A stretch of 64,000 nucleotides of DNA from Pedobacter lusitanus (GCF_040026395.1 NZ_CP157278.1:372001-436000), one strand, 5' to 3'; positions 53,290 through 63,005 are shown, counted from the stretch's first letter. Numbers and translations are program-made. Notes: a model not told the origin generated them from the sequence alone.

Positions 53290-55161
53290 ATGAAGAAAAT
53301 GATACCTGTACTGGTGGCATTATGTTTATCTGCGGGTTATGCAGAAGCTCAGAATGACACTACAAAAAATCTGAACGAAGTTATGGTGAGAGAGAATCGC
53401 CTGAAACTTCCGTTCTCTAAACAAAACCGTAACATCTGGATTATAGACAATCAGCAGATCAAAAACCTGCCTTCAAGGTCGGTTAGTGAATTGCTGAGTT
53501 ATGTGACTGGTGTTGATGTACGTCAGCGCGGACCTGGTGGGGTACAGGCTGATATCAGTATAGATGGAGGAACTTTTGATCAGACACTGGTACTGATTAA
53601 TGGAATTAAGGTTTCTGACCCCCAAACAGGTCATAATATGATGAACCTGCCCATATCAGTAGATGATATTGATCATATTGAAGTATTGAGAGGGTCGGCA
53701 TCCCGCATATATGGAACGAATGCCTTAACAGGTGCAATTAATATCGTGACCAAAGCTGTAGTCAGAACTGGAGTTTCGGCAAATGTTTTTACCGGAAGCA
53801 GTTTTAAAAAAGACGAAGTAAGCGGCCATACTTATGCTAATTATGGTATCCGTGCTACCGGTACTCTGGCACTTAAAGAATCAAGCCATCTTTTTTCTGC
53901 GGGCCAGGAGGCAGGAAACGGTTACCGGTATAATACAGCTTTTAACAACCAGAAGCTTTTTTATCAGGGTAAGGTTAATGTAGGGAAAACTGATCAGCTG
54001 GATATTACAGGTGGTTATATTCATAATAATTTTGGCGCCAATGGATATTATTCTGCTCCGGGTGATAAGGAGGCTGAAGAAACTGTAAAAACTGCACTGG
54101 CAGCAATTGCATATAAAACACAGCTGACTTCTTTCTGGACGCTGATGCCCAGACTGAGTTACAGAAATAATACAGATGATTATCTATATATCAAACAGAC
54201 TCCTGATAAATTTCATAATCATCATGTTACGCAGGTGCTGAGTGCTGAACTCAATAATACATTTGAGACTGGAATTGGTGAATTCGGCTTAGGACTTGAA
54301 GCGAGAAAAGAGAAAATTAACAGTACAAATCTGGGTAAAAGAAACAGAGATAATGCTGGTATTTACGGAGAGTATAAATTTGATCTCGTTAAAAATCTGC
54401 TGGTAAATGTTGGAAGTTATGTAAACTATAATTCTGATTATGGCTGGCAGGCTTTTCCTGGTATTGATGCAGGATACACTTTTTACGGAAACTGGAAAGT
54501 TTTTGTAAATGTTGGAACCGGACAGCGTTTACCTACGTTTACCGATCTTTATTATAAGGGCCCGACAAATATAGGTAATGACCAGTTACAGCCAGAGAAA
54601 TCCCGCTATGCTGAAGGAGGGATTAAATACAACTCTACGCATTTCGTGTTCAATGCCAGTTTGTTTAAACGCAGGATTACTAATTTCATAGATTGGGTGA
54701 AAGATAAAACTACTGACCCATGGCAGCCCAAAAACTTCAGTGAACTAAATACTATGGGTTATACATTGAGTGCTGATTACAACACTGGTGTACTTGAAAA
54801 TACGGCTGTTTTTAATAGTCTGAGATTTGGACTGGCCTATACTTATCTGGATCCGAAAGTTAAAACAACTTTACCTGAAGCCAATATTTCCCGTTATGCG
54901 GTAGAATCTTTGAAGAATCAGCTGACAGCAACTGTGAATGCTGAATTTTTAAAAGTAATGGCCTTAACTGTGACGGCCAGATATTGTGAGCGGATTAGTT
55001 ATAAGGATTATACCGTGATGGATGCCAGGTTATCTTATAAGTTGAAACACAGCAGTATCTATGCAGATGCGTCCAATATATTTGATGTTAACTTTATACA
55101 GGCTGGCGCAGTTCCTATGCCCGGTGTCTGGGCAACTTTGGGTTATAAGATAGCTTTATAA
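53290..55161 (+). CDS. TonB-dependent outer-membrane receptor
   Basis: The 623-residue protein has a signal peptide (MKKMIPVLVALCLSAGYAEAQ) and a plug domain (25-150) with LNEVMVRENRL, VSELLSYVTGVDVRQRGPGGVQADISIDGGTFDQTLVLINGI and IEVLRGSASRIYGTNALTGAINIVTK. A beta barrel of about 470 residues follows. It lacks the CarboxypepD-like extension of SusC, so it resembles BtuB or siderophore-type receptors. The ligand is unknown; I saw no cobalamin riboswitch or iron-box sequence in the 120 bases upstream. A TATATTCG box near 53262 may be the -7 element. Confidence 0.92.
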   Translation: MKKMIPVLVALCLSAGYAEAQNDTTKNLNEVMVRENRLKLPFSKQNRNIWIIDNQQIKNLPSRSVSELLSYVTGVDVRQRGPGGVQADISIDGGTFDQTLVLINGIKVSDPQTGHNMMNLPISVDDIDHIEVLRGSASRIYGTNALTGAINIVTKAVVRTGVSANVFTGSSFKKDEVSGHTYANYGIRATGTLALKESSHLFSAGQEAGNGYRYNTAFNNQKLFYQGKVNVGKTDQLDITGGYIHNNFGANGYYSAPGDKEAEETVKTALAAIAYKTQLTSFWTLMPRLSYRNNTDDYLYIKQTPDKFHNHHVTQVLSAELNNTFETGIGEFGLGLEARKEKINSTNLGKRNRDNAGIYGEYKFDLVKNLLVNVGSYVNYNSDYGWQAFPGIDAGYTFYGNWKVFVNVGTGQRLPTFTDLYYKGPTNIGNDQLQPEKSRYAEGGIKYNSTHFVFNASLFKRRITNFIDWVKDKTTDPWQPKNFSELNTMGYTLSADYNTGVLENTAVFNSLRFGLAYTYLDPKVKTTLPEANISRYAVESLKNQLTATVNAEFLKVMALTVTARYCERISYKDYTVMDARLSYKLKHSSIYADASNIFDVNFIQAGAVPMPGVWATLGYKIAL

Positions 55162-55213
55162 CGTTTTTATACATTTCTTATTCTATGGTAAGATCCGGTA
55201 ATTTAATAGCTAT

Positions 55214-55221
55214 TAAATTTG
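55214..55221 (+). promoter_or_regulatory. -7 promoter box of the pirin gene
   Basis: TAAATTTG matches TAnnTTTG and lies 25 bases before the pirin ATG. No correctly spaced TTG was found, so only the -7 box is supported. Confidence 0.45.
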
Positions 55222-55246
55222 TATAACAAACGAAAGGAACAAGCAT

Positions 55247-55963
55247 ATGGCACAAACAGTTTTGCATACTGCAGCCTCAAGAGGCGGAGCAGATCATGGA
55301 TGGTTAAAAAGTTATCATACATTTAGCTTTGCAAGTTACTATAATCCTGAAAGAGTTAATTTTGGTGCATTAAGAGTACTGAATGATGACTCGGTAGAAG
55401 GTGGGAGAGGTTTCGGAGAACATCCGCATGATAATATGGAAATTATCTCTATCCCTTTATCAGGAGCACTGGAACACAAAGACAGTATGGATAATGTTGG
55501 TACCATTGAGCCCGGAGAAATTCAGGTCATGAGTGCAGGAACGGGAATATATCATACAGAATATAATAAAAACAAAGACGAAACTGTTAAGTTTTTACAG
55601 ATCTGGGTTTTTCCAAATAAAAGAAATGTAGAGCCAAGATATGATCAGGTAAAAATCAGTGCGCCGGAAAAACCGAATACACTGGTACAGATTTTATCAC
55701 CAAACCCGGATGATGCTGGTGTCTGGATTCATCAGGATGCCTGGTTCAACCTGGGTAAACTTGAAAAAGGAAGCCAGGTAGACTATAATTTTCAGCGAAA
55801 AGGAAATGGTGCTTATATCTTTGTTTTAGAAGGAGAAATTGAAGTAAACGGACAGCTTTTATCTAAACGTGATGGTTTTGGAATCTGGGATACTGATAGC
55901 TTTTCTGTTAAAGCTTCTTCGGCAGCTGAGTTCTTAATTATGGATGTTCCAATGGAATTCTGA
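55247..55963 (+). CDS. Pirin family cupin protein (YhaK/quercetinase-like)
   Basis: The 238-residue bicupin-type protein has the pirin pattern HGWLKSYHTFSFASYYNPERVNFGALRVLNDDSVEGGRGFGEHPHDNMEI. The metal ligands are histidines of the HPHDNMEI motif, and MSAGTGIYHTEYN carries further ligand residues. Bacterial relatives (YhaK, YhhW) include quercetin 2,3-dioxygenases and redox sensors; the role here is not known. The short receiver-like gene starts 2 bases downstream, so the two are expressed together. Confidence 0.94.
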   Translation: MAQTVLHTAASRGGADHGWLKSYHTFSFASYYNPERVNFGALRVLNDDSVEGGRGFGEHPHDNMEIISIPLSGALEHKDSMDNVGTIEPGEIQVMSAGTGIYHTEYNKNKDETVKFLQIWVFPNKRNVEPRYDQVKISAPEKPNTLVQILSPNPDDAGVWIHQDAWFNLGKLEKGSQVDYNFQRKGNGAYIFVLEGEIEVNGQLLSKRDGFGIWDTDSFSVKASSAAEFLIMDVPMEF

Positions 55964-55965
55964 TC

Positions 55966-56292
55966 ATGGAAAACCTGACTGAGATTTTAGTAGTTAGTAA
56001 ACATGCTGCTATCCTGGAGACTATACTCAGATTGCTGAATGCACAGCATTCATGGCATGCGGAGGGTGTTTCTGAAGGTGAACAGGCAATTGAGAGGTGC
56101 AAATCACGTGCTTATCAGATATTGTTAATGGGAGCGGGACTGACAGATCAGGAAGAAGCCAGGCTTAAAGAGGAAATTAGTCTGATAAATCCTGGAATTC
56201 ATATTATTCCTCATTATGGTGGCGGGAGCGGGTTATTATATGCCGAAATCTATCAGGCTTTAAATATAGATGATAAAAAAAGCAGGCTGTAA
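55966..56292 (+). CDS. Degenerate receiver-domain-like protein
   Basis: The 108-residue protein starts like a response-regulator receiver (TEILVVSKHAAILETILRLLNAQHSWHAEGVSEGEQAIERCK). The site where the phosphoacceptor aspartate should lie reads ILLMGAGLTDQEE, with no aspartate at the expected position, and the N-terminal acidic pocket is also missing. It is probably a pseudo-receiver that cannot be phosphorylated, perhaps a protein-binding partner. No output domain is attached. It follows the pirin gene after 2 bases and ends in a terminator overlapping its stop codon. Assignment rests on overall pattern and is only moderately certain. Confidence 0.65.
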   Translation: MENLTEILVVSKHAAILETILRLLNAQHSWHAEGVSEGEQAIERCKSRAYQILLMGAGLTDQEEARLKEEISLINPGIHIIPHYGGGSGLLYAEIYQALNIDDKKSRL

Positions 56293-56309
56293 TTTACAGC
56301 CTGCTTTTA
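56278..56309 (+). terminator. Terminator after pirin/receiver pair
   Basis: AGCAGGCTGTAA (56281-56292) pairs with TTACAGCCTGCT (56294-56305), followed by TTT. The first arm includes the stop codon of the receiver-like gene. Confidence 0.85.
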
Positions 56310-56338
56310 TATTTGTTATCCTAACCTGTTAAGCTGAA

Positions 56339-56752
56339 TTAAGCTTTCTCAATCTCATCCTTTACATCACGGGCTTTCTCCTTAATGTCATCTTTTGCAT
56401 CACTGAATTTAGATTTTACAGTTTCTACTGCTCTGTCTTTTAAATCAGCCAGTTCATCAGCTCCGGTCTGGAGTTTTTCACCATAGGTCTGATATTTATT
56501 TTTAGCAGTATCAGCTAATTGATCTGCACCGTTTTTCAATTTCTCTTTGTAAGTCTGCAGTTTGTCTTTCGCACTATCTGCAAGATCTTTAGTCTTATCT
56601 GACAATAAATTCCTGGTCTCTGATCCGCTTCCTGGAGCAAATAATACACCTAAAGCCGCTCCAACTGCTAATCCAGCTAATAAAGCTACAACAACAGGAG
56701 TTTTATCAGTTTGCTTGCCAAGGTGGTCATTAATTAATTTTTTGTAATCCAT
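56339..56752 (-). CDS. YtxH domain-containing protein
   Basis: The 137-residue protein has a single membrane-spanning, glycine-rich N-terminal helix (VVVALLAGLAVGAALGVLFAPGSGSETR), the YtxH signature. The long charged helical tail (45-137) contains repeated segments of about 22 residues such as DKLQTYKEKLKNGADQLADTA and YQTYGEKLQTGADELADLKD, similar to LEA-type stress proteins. YtxH proteins are often stress induced, but the molecular role is not known. It is a single-gene unit. Confidence 0.88.
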   Translation of the reverse strand: MDYKKLINDHLGKQTDKTPVVVALLAGLAVGAALGVLFAPGSGSETRNLLSDKTKDLADSAKDKLQTYKEKLKNGADQLADTAKNKYQTYGEKLQTGADELADLKDRAVETVKSKFSDAKDDIKEKARDVKDEIEKA

Positions 56753-56879
56753 GGTAATTAGTTTTTATGATTAACTATTTTAAATTCAAGTCGGTAAGCA
56801 CATATGTTGTAATTATGCCAACAGCTATTACTGTTCAAAAACCAGTCCAGTTTAAGTATTTGATGAAAAATACTGATAT

Positions 56880-56914
56880 AAAAAGAAACGGCCCCCTGTT
56901 TAGCAGAAGGCCGT
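56880..56914 (-). terminator. Terminator of the DoxX-family gene
   Basis: On the minus strand ACGGCC (56914-56909) pairs with GGCCGT (56893-56888), with a further CTG/CAG pairing inside, followed by TTCTTTTTA. It lies 20 bases past the DoxX stop at 56935. Confidence 0.75.
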
Positions 56915-56934
56915 CTATGTTGATTTTAGATTTA

Positions 56935-57387
56935 TTAATTCTGTGAGACCGTGGTCTTTTTAACGTTCTCTATGGATAAAACGCCATCTCCTTCAATCAG
57001 AAAACAGATTAAACCAGCCAGTACCAGGCACGAAAGCCAGAATTCTGAATAAGGTCTGAATATCTGCTGCTGCGGAAGGTTAACATAGAAAACTGCTACA
57101 ACTAATATAGGGATAATTAACAGGCAGAACAGGCGGGTATGTGTCCCTAAGGCGATCAGCAGGCCGCCTATAATATGCAAGGCTATAATCAAATGTGCCA
57201 GTAAACTAATACTTACCGCTGTTCCTAAGCCTGAGTTTTCCATCAGAACTGTGAAAGCATGCAGATTGAGTGCAAATGCTACTCCTTTCCAGACAAGTGT
57301 TATGCCTAAAGCTATTCTCAGATAGTCCAGCCATTTCGGATGGTGGTGATCACCCCAATCCTGAATTTTCGATATTAGGTTCATCAT
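56935..57387 (-). CDS. DoxX family membrane protein
   Basis: The 150-residue protein has four predicted membrane helices. The DoxX-like segments are DYLRIALGITLVWKGVAFALN, LLAHLIIALHIIGGLLIALGTHTRLFCLLIIPILVVAVFYVN and FWLSCLVLAGLICFLIEGDGVLSIE. DoxX family proteins occur in thiosulfate:quinone oxidoreductases and in redox stress complexes, but many are uncharacterised. It is divergent from the gene at 57538, with a 12-bp inverted repeat in the shared 150-base gap. Confidence 0.9.
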   Translation of the reverse strand: MMNLISKIQDWGDHHHPKWLDYLRIALGITLVWKGVAFALNLHAFTVLMENSGLGTAVSISLLAHLIIALHIIGGLLIALGTHTRLFCLLIIPILVVAVFYVNLPQQQIFRPYSEFWLSCLVLAGLICFLIEGDGVLSIENVKKTTVSQN

Positions 57388-57470
57388 GATGTTATATTTT
57401 GGTTATATGAATATAAGAAATAATCTATTGTGGATCAAGGGTAAAGAAGATAATTGTTCTGATTTACCGA

Positions 57471-57514
57471 TAATCTGTTATCCCGGCTGATAACAGATTA
57501 AATTGATAAATTTG
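57471..57514 (+). promoter_or_regulatory. Operator-like inverted repeat and -7 box upstream of 57538 gene
   Basis: TAATCTGTTATC (57471-57482) and GATAACAGATTA (57489-57500) form a perfect 12-bp inverted repeat with a 6-base spacer. A consensus -7 box TAAATTTG follows at 57507-57514. The repeat occupies the expected -33 region, where a repressor or activator dimer could act. There is no T run, so it is not a terminator. Confidence 0.6.
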
Positions 57515-57537
57515 CAGCTTATAAATTTTGAAATTTC

Positions 57538-57885
57538 ATGATAGAGCCAACATTATATTACGAAACCATTAACAGGAATGCAATCCTGATCAAAGCGAAG
57601 AAGCCATTTTATGATTGGATCAATTATATTGACCCTGAATATCCGGTGATTGATAATGATGAGGGAACTGTATATCTGATTAAAGAGCAAAAGACAAAAG
57701 CTAAAATTGAAAGCTGGTTAAAAAAGAATTATGATCAGTTATTTAAAAATGAACTGAATGATTTTCATACTGATGAAAATGACTGGCCGCAGAAACGTAC
57801 GTATAAGGTTTTTCAGGAATGGTTCACCGTCGAAATATCGTCTATGATAGTTGATCTACAGGATAATGACATTGTAAAAAGTTAA
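57538..57885 (+). CDS. Hypothetical protein
   Basis: I do not recognise a named family in this 115-residue soluble protein. It starts MIEPTLYYETINRNAILIKAKKPFYDWINYIDPEYPV and contains TVYLIKEQKTKAKIESWLKKNYDQLFKNEL, a compact alpha/beta-looking sequence rich in aromatic and charged residues. A strong -7 box and an operator-like repeat lie upstream, suggesting regulated expression. The GH63-type gene starts 53 bases downstream on the same strand. Confidence 0.78.
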   Translation: MIEPTLYYETINRNAILIKAKKPFYDWINYIDPEYPVIDNDEGTVYLIKEQKTKAKIESWLKKNYDQLFKNELNDFHTDENDWPQKRTYKVFQEWFTVEISSMIVDLQDNDIVKS

Positions 57886-57937
57886 GCTATTCGATGATCC
57901 TTTCTTTAATTCGTTTAACAATCCTTATTATTGAAAT

Positions 57938-60562
57938 ATGAACTCCAAAGATCAGCTTAATCCGGAACAGCAGCGCCTCACCAGTCATTATGATAAAGAA
58001 ACCAACTGGCTTAAATGGGGGCCATATGTCTCTGATCGGCAGTGGGGAACAGTAAGGGAGGATTATAGCTATAATGGAGAGGTCTGGGACTACACTACCC
58101 ATGATATGGCCAGAAGCAAGGCTTTTCGCTGGGGAGAAGAAGGACTGGGCGGTTTTAGTGATGACGCACAGAATTTATGCGTTGGTCTGGCATTATGGAA
58201 TGGTAAAGATGCAATTCTTAAGGAACGGCTTTTTGGTTTAACCAATAACCAGGGCAATCACGGAGAGGATGTAAAAGAGCTTTATTATCATCTGGATAGC
58301 AGCCCGACACACAGCTATATGAAAATGCTGTATAAATACCCTTTTCAGGCATTTCCTTATGAGGCACTGATCAGTGAAAATGCAAAACGTGATAGAACAC
58401 AACCGGAATTTGAATTGTTTGATACCGGGTTATTCGATCATGATGAGTATGCTGATGTTTTTATTGAATATGCGAAAAACAAAGAAGAGGATCTGCTGAT
58501 CAGATATACGGTATTCAACAGGAGCTCAGCTGCAGTAACATTAGATGTAATCCCTCAGCTTTGGTATCGCAATACCTGGCTTGACGGAGAACATGGGACC
58601 AAACCTGAGATCTTAAACCAGGGTAATCAGACCTTGCTGCTGAGATCTGATTCTATAGGTGATTATCATTGTTATGCAGATGGTGCTCCTCAGCTTTTAT
58701 TTACTGATAATGAAAGTAATAATCAGCGTCTTTACCAGGCTGAGAATATCAGCAGGTATGTTAAAGATGGAATAAATGAGTATATCGTTAACGGTAATCA
58801 GGATGCTGTTAACCCCGATAATATAGGTACAAAAGCCGGGATAAGGTATAATTTAACTATTCCGGCAGGTGGAAACAGTGTCATCAAAGTCAGGCTGTGT
58901 AAAGATAAGGTGTCCAGACCGTTTGGTGATTTCGACGATGTATTTGCATTGAGAATTCAGGAGACTGATACTTTTTATGCACAAAAACAGGTTGATACGA
59001 TTTCTGCTGATGAAAAAGCGATGCAACGGCAGGCCTGGGCCGGAATGTTCTGGAATAAACAGTTTTACAGTTATGATGTCAATAAATGGCTGAACGGAGA
59101 TAACGGACAGCCTGTTCCTCCGAAACAAAGAAAGACCGGCAGAAATTCTCATTGGAAACATTTTGTTGCCAATGATATTCTGTCTATGCCTGATAAATGG
59201 GAGTATCCGTGGTTTGCAGCATGGGATCTGGCTTTTCATTGTATCAGTTTTGCACCACTGGATCCTGATTTTGCCAAAGATCAGCTTCGTTTAATGGTTA
59301 GTGCGAACTATATGCACCCAAGCGGGCAATTGCCTGCTTATGAATGGGATTTTGGTGATGTAAATCCACCTGTTCATGCCATGGCAACCTGGCATGTATA
59401 TCTTGCTGATAAAGCCGTAAAAGGAAAAGGAGATATCAATTTCCTGGTCGAAATTTTCAATAAACTGCTGCTTAATTTCACCTGGTGGGTCAATCAGAAA
59501 GATAGTGAAGGGAACAATATTTTTGAAGGGGGGTTTTTAGGTCTTGATAATATTGGGGTATTTAACCGGAGTCAGCCGGTACCTGGCGGTGGTTTTCTGG
59601 AACAGGCTGATGGTACAAGCTGGATGGCCATGTATGCCCTGGATATGATGCAGATCAGCATGGAGCTTTCCTTGAATTTTGAAGTGTTTGAAAGTATGGC
59701 AATCAAGTTCTCTGAGCACTTTTTATATATTGCAGGTTCAATTTCCAGTATGGGGGATGGTTCAGCAGGTCTATGGGATGAAGAGGATGGTTTTTATTAT
59801 GACATGCTGAGAAGACCAGACGGATCAGCCGACCGTCTTCGCTTAAGAAGTCTTGTTGGACTGATACCTATGTTTGCCCAGGTTGTATTTGATGAGCGTA
59901 AATGGGGAAAACTGCCAAAATTAAAAGAGCGTCTGGAATGGTTTATGCAACAAAGACCAGACCTGGTTCAGCTGGTCAGTCACTGGACAGATACTAAAGG
60001 AAGTGATCAGCATTTACTTTCCCTGTTACGCGGACACCGGATGAAACTGTTATTGAAGCGGATGCTTGATCCGAATGAGTTCCTTTCGGATTTCGGGGTT
60101 CGTTCTGTCTCCAGGGCTTATTGTACCTATCCTTTTAATTATCAGCTGGATGGTATAGATTATACAGTGAAGTATATTCCGGCAGAGAGTGATTCGGGAA
60201 TGTTTGGTGGAAACAGTAACTGGCGCGGCCCGATGTGGATGCCTGTCAACTATCTGATTATTGAATCACTCAAAAATTTCCAGGAATATTATACGGATGA
60301 TTTCAAAGTAGAATGTCCTACTGGTTCAGGTCAGTTCTTAAGCCTTAAAGAAATCGCAGCCTTACTGAGTCAGCGGCTCAAAAGTATATTCATCAGAAAT
60401 GAAGCAGGAGAACGACCCGTATCGGGTGGGAACCCTAAATTTAACCACGATCCGCATTTTAAAGATTATATATTATTCCATGAGTACTTTAATGGAGATA
60501 ATGGTAAAGGACTTGGGGCCAGTCATCAAACTGGCTGGACTGGTCTGATTGCATTGCTTTAA
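57938..60562 (+). CDS. Glycoside hydrolase family 63-like protein, cytosolic
   Basis: The 874-residue protein has no signal peptide, so it is probably cytosolic. The N-terminal part opens with NWLKWGPYVSDRQWGTVREDYSYNGEVWDYTTHDMARSKAFRWGEEGLGGF, typical of bacterial GH63-like/MGH-type glucosidases. The C-terminal half is an (alpha/alpha)6 barrel with WEYPWFAAWDLAFHC (candidate catalytic Asp), EWDFGDVNPPVHAMATW, FEGGFLGLDNIGVFNRS and FGGNSNWRGPMWMPVNYL. Relatives hydrolyse alpha-glucosides, including mannosyl-oligosaccharide, mannosylglycerate or glucosylglycerate types. The substrate is unknown. It is followed by proB after 67 bases. Confidence 0.87.
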   Translation: MNSKDQLNPEQQRLTSHYDKETNWLKWGPYVSDRQWGTVREDYSYNGEVWDYTTHDMARSKAFRWGEEGLGGFSDDAQNLCVGLALWNGKDAILKERLFGLTNNQGNHGEDVKELYYHLDSSPTHSYMKMLYKYPFQAFPYEALISENAKRDRTQPEFELFDTGLFDHDEYADVFIEYAKNKEEDLLIRYTVFNRSSAAVTLDVIPQLWYRNTWLDGEHGTKPEILNQGNQTLLLRSDSIGDYHCYADGAPQLLFTDNESNNQRLYQAENISRYVKDGINEYIVNGNQDAVNPDNIGTKAGIRYNLTIPAGGNSVIKVRLCKDKVSRPFGDFDDVFALRIQETDTFYAQKQVDTISADEKAMQRQAWAGMFWNKQFYSYDVNKWLNGDNGQPVPPKQRKTGRNSHWKHFVANDILSMPDKWEYPWFAAWDLAFHCISFAPLDPDFAKDQLRLMVSANYMHPSGQLPAYEWDFGDVNPPVHAMATWHVYLADKAVKGKGDINFLVEIFNKLLLNFTWWVNQKDSEGNNIFEGGFLGLDNIGVFNRSQPVPGGGFLEQADGTSWMAMYALDMMQISMELSLNFEVFESMAIKFSEHFLYIAGSISSMGDGSAGLWDEEDGFYYDMLRRPDGSADRLRLRSLVGLIPMFAQVVFDERKWGKLPKLKERLEWFMQQRPDLVQLVSHWTDTKGSDQHLLSLLRGHRMKLLLKRMLDPNEFLSDFGVRSVSRAYCTYPFNYQLDGIDYTVKYIPAESDSGMFGGNSNWRGPMWMPVNYLIIESLKNFQEYYTDDFKVECPTGSGQFLSLKEIAALLSQRLKSIFIRNEAGERPVSGGNPKFNHDPHFKDYILFHEYFNGDNGKGLGASHQTGWTGLIALL

Positions 60563-60629
60563 GCCGGTCGGGTGGTGATCATCCAAACGTATTTTTAATC
60601 TTCATTTTCTAAACTTTATCTGGAATAAA

Positions 60630-61712
60630 ATGGCCTTTGCCTATAAAAGAATCGTTGTTAAAATCGGTTCAAATGTTCTTACTCAAGCTGATGGACTACC
60701 TGATCATGCCCGTATTGAACATCTTGTTACACAAATCGCAGCCCTTAAAAATGCAGGGATGACTGTAGTGCTCGTTTCTTCCGGGGCAGTAGCTGCAGGG
60801 AGAAGTATGATCAGTCTGTCTGAAAAAGAAAAACAGGATGCTGTTGCCGCGAGACAACTTCTGGCTTCTATCGGACAGATAAAGCTGATCAATACCTATC
60901 TTTCTTTATTTGAACAACAGCAAATGCTTTGTTCACAGGTTCTGGTAACTAAAGAGGACTTTCGTGACCGGAAACACTATTTAAATATCAAAAACTGCCT
61001 GTCTATCTTATTGAGACATAAAGTAATCCCCATTATCAATGAAAATGATGTAGTGTCTGTTACCGAGCTGATGTTTACTGATAATGATGAGCTGGCTGGC
61101 CTGGTAGCTTCTATGCTGGAAGCTGATGCACTGATTATTCTTTCTAATGTAGACGGAATTTACAACGGGGACCCTAAATCTCCGGATTCCAGTATTATAC
61201 AGAAAATCAGTAAGGATGATCATATCGGTTCTTTTATCAATACTGCCAAATCTGGTTTGGGCAGAGGAGGGATGGTCACTAAATTAAGTATGGCACAGAA
61301 AGTGGCCAGACTCGGAATTCCTGTTCACATAGCGAATGGTACACGTCAGTATATCCTGACTGATTTAATAGCCCAAAAACTGGAGCATACTTATTTTATA
61401 CCTGAGAAAAATACTTCCGGGAAAAAGAAATGGATAGCACACTCAGAACATTCTGCTACCGGAAGTGTTCAGCTGAATAAAGGAGCTGCTGCTGCTTTGG
61501 TTTCTGGTCAGGCACGCAGTTTATTGCCGGTAGGAATAACTGGAGTATTATCTCCGTTTCAAAAGGGGGATATTATCCGGTTGCTGGACGAAAATGAAAA
61601 ACTCATTGGTCTGGGTATAGCCGACTATGGTTCAGATAAGGCAAAAGAAAGAATCGGACAAAAGGGACATAAATCTCTGGTCCATTATAATTATTTTTAT
61701 GCTGTTAGTTAA
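60630..61712 (+). CDS. proB: Glutamate 5-kinase
   Basis: The 360-residue protein has an amino-acid kinase domain (1-255) with IVVKIGSNVLTQ, VVLVSSGAVAAGRSMI, PIINENDVVSV, LIILSNVDGIYNGDP and GRGGMVTKLSMAQKVA, and a C-terminal PUA domain (275-360) containing LLPVGITGVLSPFQKGDIIRL. It phosphorylates glutamate in the first step of proline synthesis and is usually feedback-inhibited by proline. proA follows after 48 bases, so the two form the classical proBA pair. Confidence 0.97.
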   Translation: MAFAYKRIVVKIGSNVLTQADGLPDHARIEHLVTQIAALKNAGMTVVLVSSGAVAAGRSMISLSEKEKQDAVAARQLLASIGQIKLINTYLSLFEQQQMLCSQVLVTKEDFRDRKHYLNIKNCLSILLRHKVIPIINENDVVSVTELMFTDNDELAGLVASMLEADALIILSNVDGIYNGDPKSPDSSIIQKISKDDHIGSFINTAKSGLGRGGMVTKLSMAQKVARLGIPVHIANGTRQYILTDLIAQKLEHTYFIPEKNTSGKKKWIAHSEHSATGSVQLNKGAAAALVSGQARSLLPVGITGVLSPFQKGDIIRLLDENEKLIGLGIADYGSDKAKERIGQKGHKSLVHYNYFYAVS

Positions 61713-61760
61713 CAGGCTGAATATCTGCTGTTCTTTAGGCAGGTTTTAAATGAAAAAGAA

Positions 61761-63005
61761 ATGGGATACCAGTTATATTTTGAAAATGCATTAAAAGCGA
61801 GCCGTACTTTGTGCCGCCTTGATCAGTTGGTCGTGAATGAAATTCTGAGAGATCTTGCCGCAAATGTAAAAGCATCTGCGGATGATATATTGTTTGCCAA
61901 TGATCTGGATTTAAAACGGATGTCTGCGGATGACCCGAAGTATGACCGGTTAAAGCTGACCAGAGAAAGACTGGCGGATATTGCTCAGGAAATATTGAAC
62001 GTAACCAGACTGGAAAGTCCGCTTGCTGAAGTCATGGAGGCGAATACATTACCGAATGGTTTACAATTATCAAAGGTCAGAGTTCCTTTGGGGGTAATTG
62101 GTGTAATTTATGAAGCAAGACCTAATGTAACCCTTGATGTTTTTTCTTTGTGTTTTAAAACTGGAAATGTTGCAGTACTGAAAGGTGGGAGTGATGCTGA
62201 GTTTTCTAACCAGGCTTTAATTAAAATCATTCATCAGGTATTGCAGAAACACAAAGTAGATATAAATGTTGCGGTGTTATTACCTGCTGAAAGAGAAGCT
62301 ACTGCTGCATTATTAAGTGCAACGGGTTATGTGGACGTATTAATTCCCAGAGGTAGTCAGGCCCTGATCAATTATGTTCGTCAGCATAGCAATGTTCCGG
62401 TAATTGAAACGGGAGCGGGTATAGTTCATACCTATTTTGATCTGTCGGGCGATATGGAAAAAGGAAAGGCTATAATTTTTAATGCGAAAACCAGGAGAGT
62501 GAGTGTTTGTAATGCGCTGGACTGCCTTTTGATTCATGCTGAAAGATTAAATGATCTTTATGTACTTATTGAACAGCTTGCCACTAAATCTGTTCATGTT
62601 TATGCCGATAAGGATGCTTTTGCTGCGGTGAAAGGCATGTATCCTGATCATTTACTTCATCATTCCAGCCCTGAAGATTTTGGGACTGAATTCCTGGACT
62701 ATAAAATAGCGGTTAAGACCGTTGAAAATCTGGAAGATGCACTGGACCATATTGCTGCTTATAGTTCTAAACATAGTGAGGCTATTATTGCAGAAGATGA
62801 AAATCAGTTACTTACATTTCTGAATGTAGTGGATGCAGCAGCAGTTTATGCAAATGCTTCAACTGCTTTTACCGATGGGGGACAATTTGGTCTTGGTGCA
62901 GAAATTGGTATCAGTACACAAAAACTTCATGCGAGGGGGCCGATGGGGCTGAAAGAATTAACAAGTTACAAATGGGTCGTAAAAGGTAACGGTCAAATTC
63001 GCTGA
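61761..63005 (+). CDS. proA: Gamma-glutamyl phosphate reductase (glutamate-5-semialdehyde dehydrogenase)
   Basis: The 414-residue aldehyde-dehydrogenase-fold enzyme has [54 protein letters not shown] and the catalytic cysteine in [13 protein letters not shown]. The C-terminal segment has [40 protein letters not shown]. It reduces gamma-glutamyl phosphate with NADPH to glutamate semialdehyde, which cyclises on the way to proline. It is the second gene of the proBA pair. No proC was found in the window. Confidence 0.97.
   Translation: MGYQLYFENALKASRTLCRLDQLVVNEILRDLAANVKASADDILFANDLDLKRMSADDPKYDRLKLTRERLADIAQEILNVTRLESPLAEVMEANTLPNGLQLSKVRVPLGVIGVIYEARPNVTLDVFSLCFKTGNVAVLKGGSDAEFSNQALIKIIHQVLQKHKVDINVAVLLPAEREATAALLSATGYVDVLIPRGSQALINYVRQHSNVPVIETGAGIVHTYFDLSGDMEKGKAIIFNAKTRRVSVCNALDCLLIHAERLNDLYVLIEQLATKSVHVYADKDAFAAVKGMYPDHLLHHSSPEDFGTEFLDYKIAVKTVENLEDALDHIAAYSSKHSEAIIAEDENQLLTFLNVVDAAAVYANASTAFTDGGQFGLGAEIGISTQKLHARGPMGLKELTSYKWVVKGNGQIR

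Noticed and set aside
56400-56640. Direct repeats that could be a DNA repeat array
   Set aside because: They coincide with the repeated helical segments of the YtxH protein and are explained by coding sequence.
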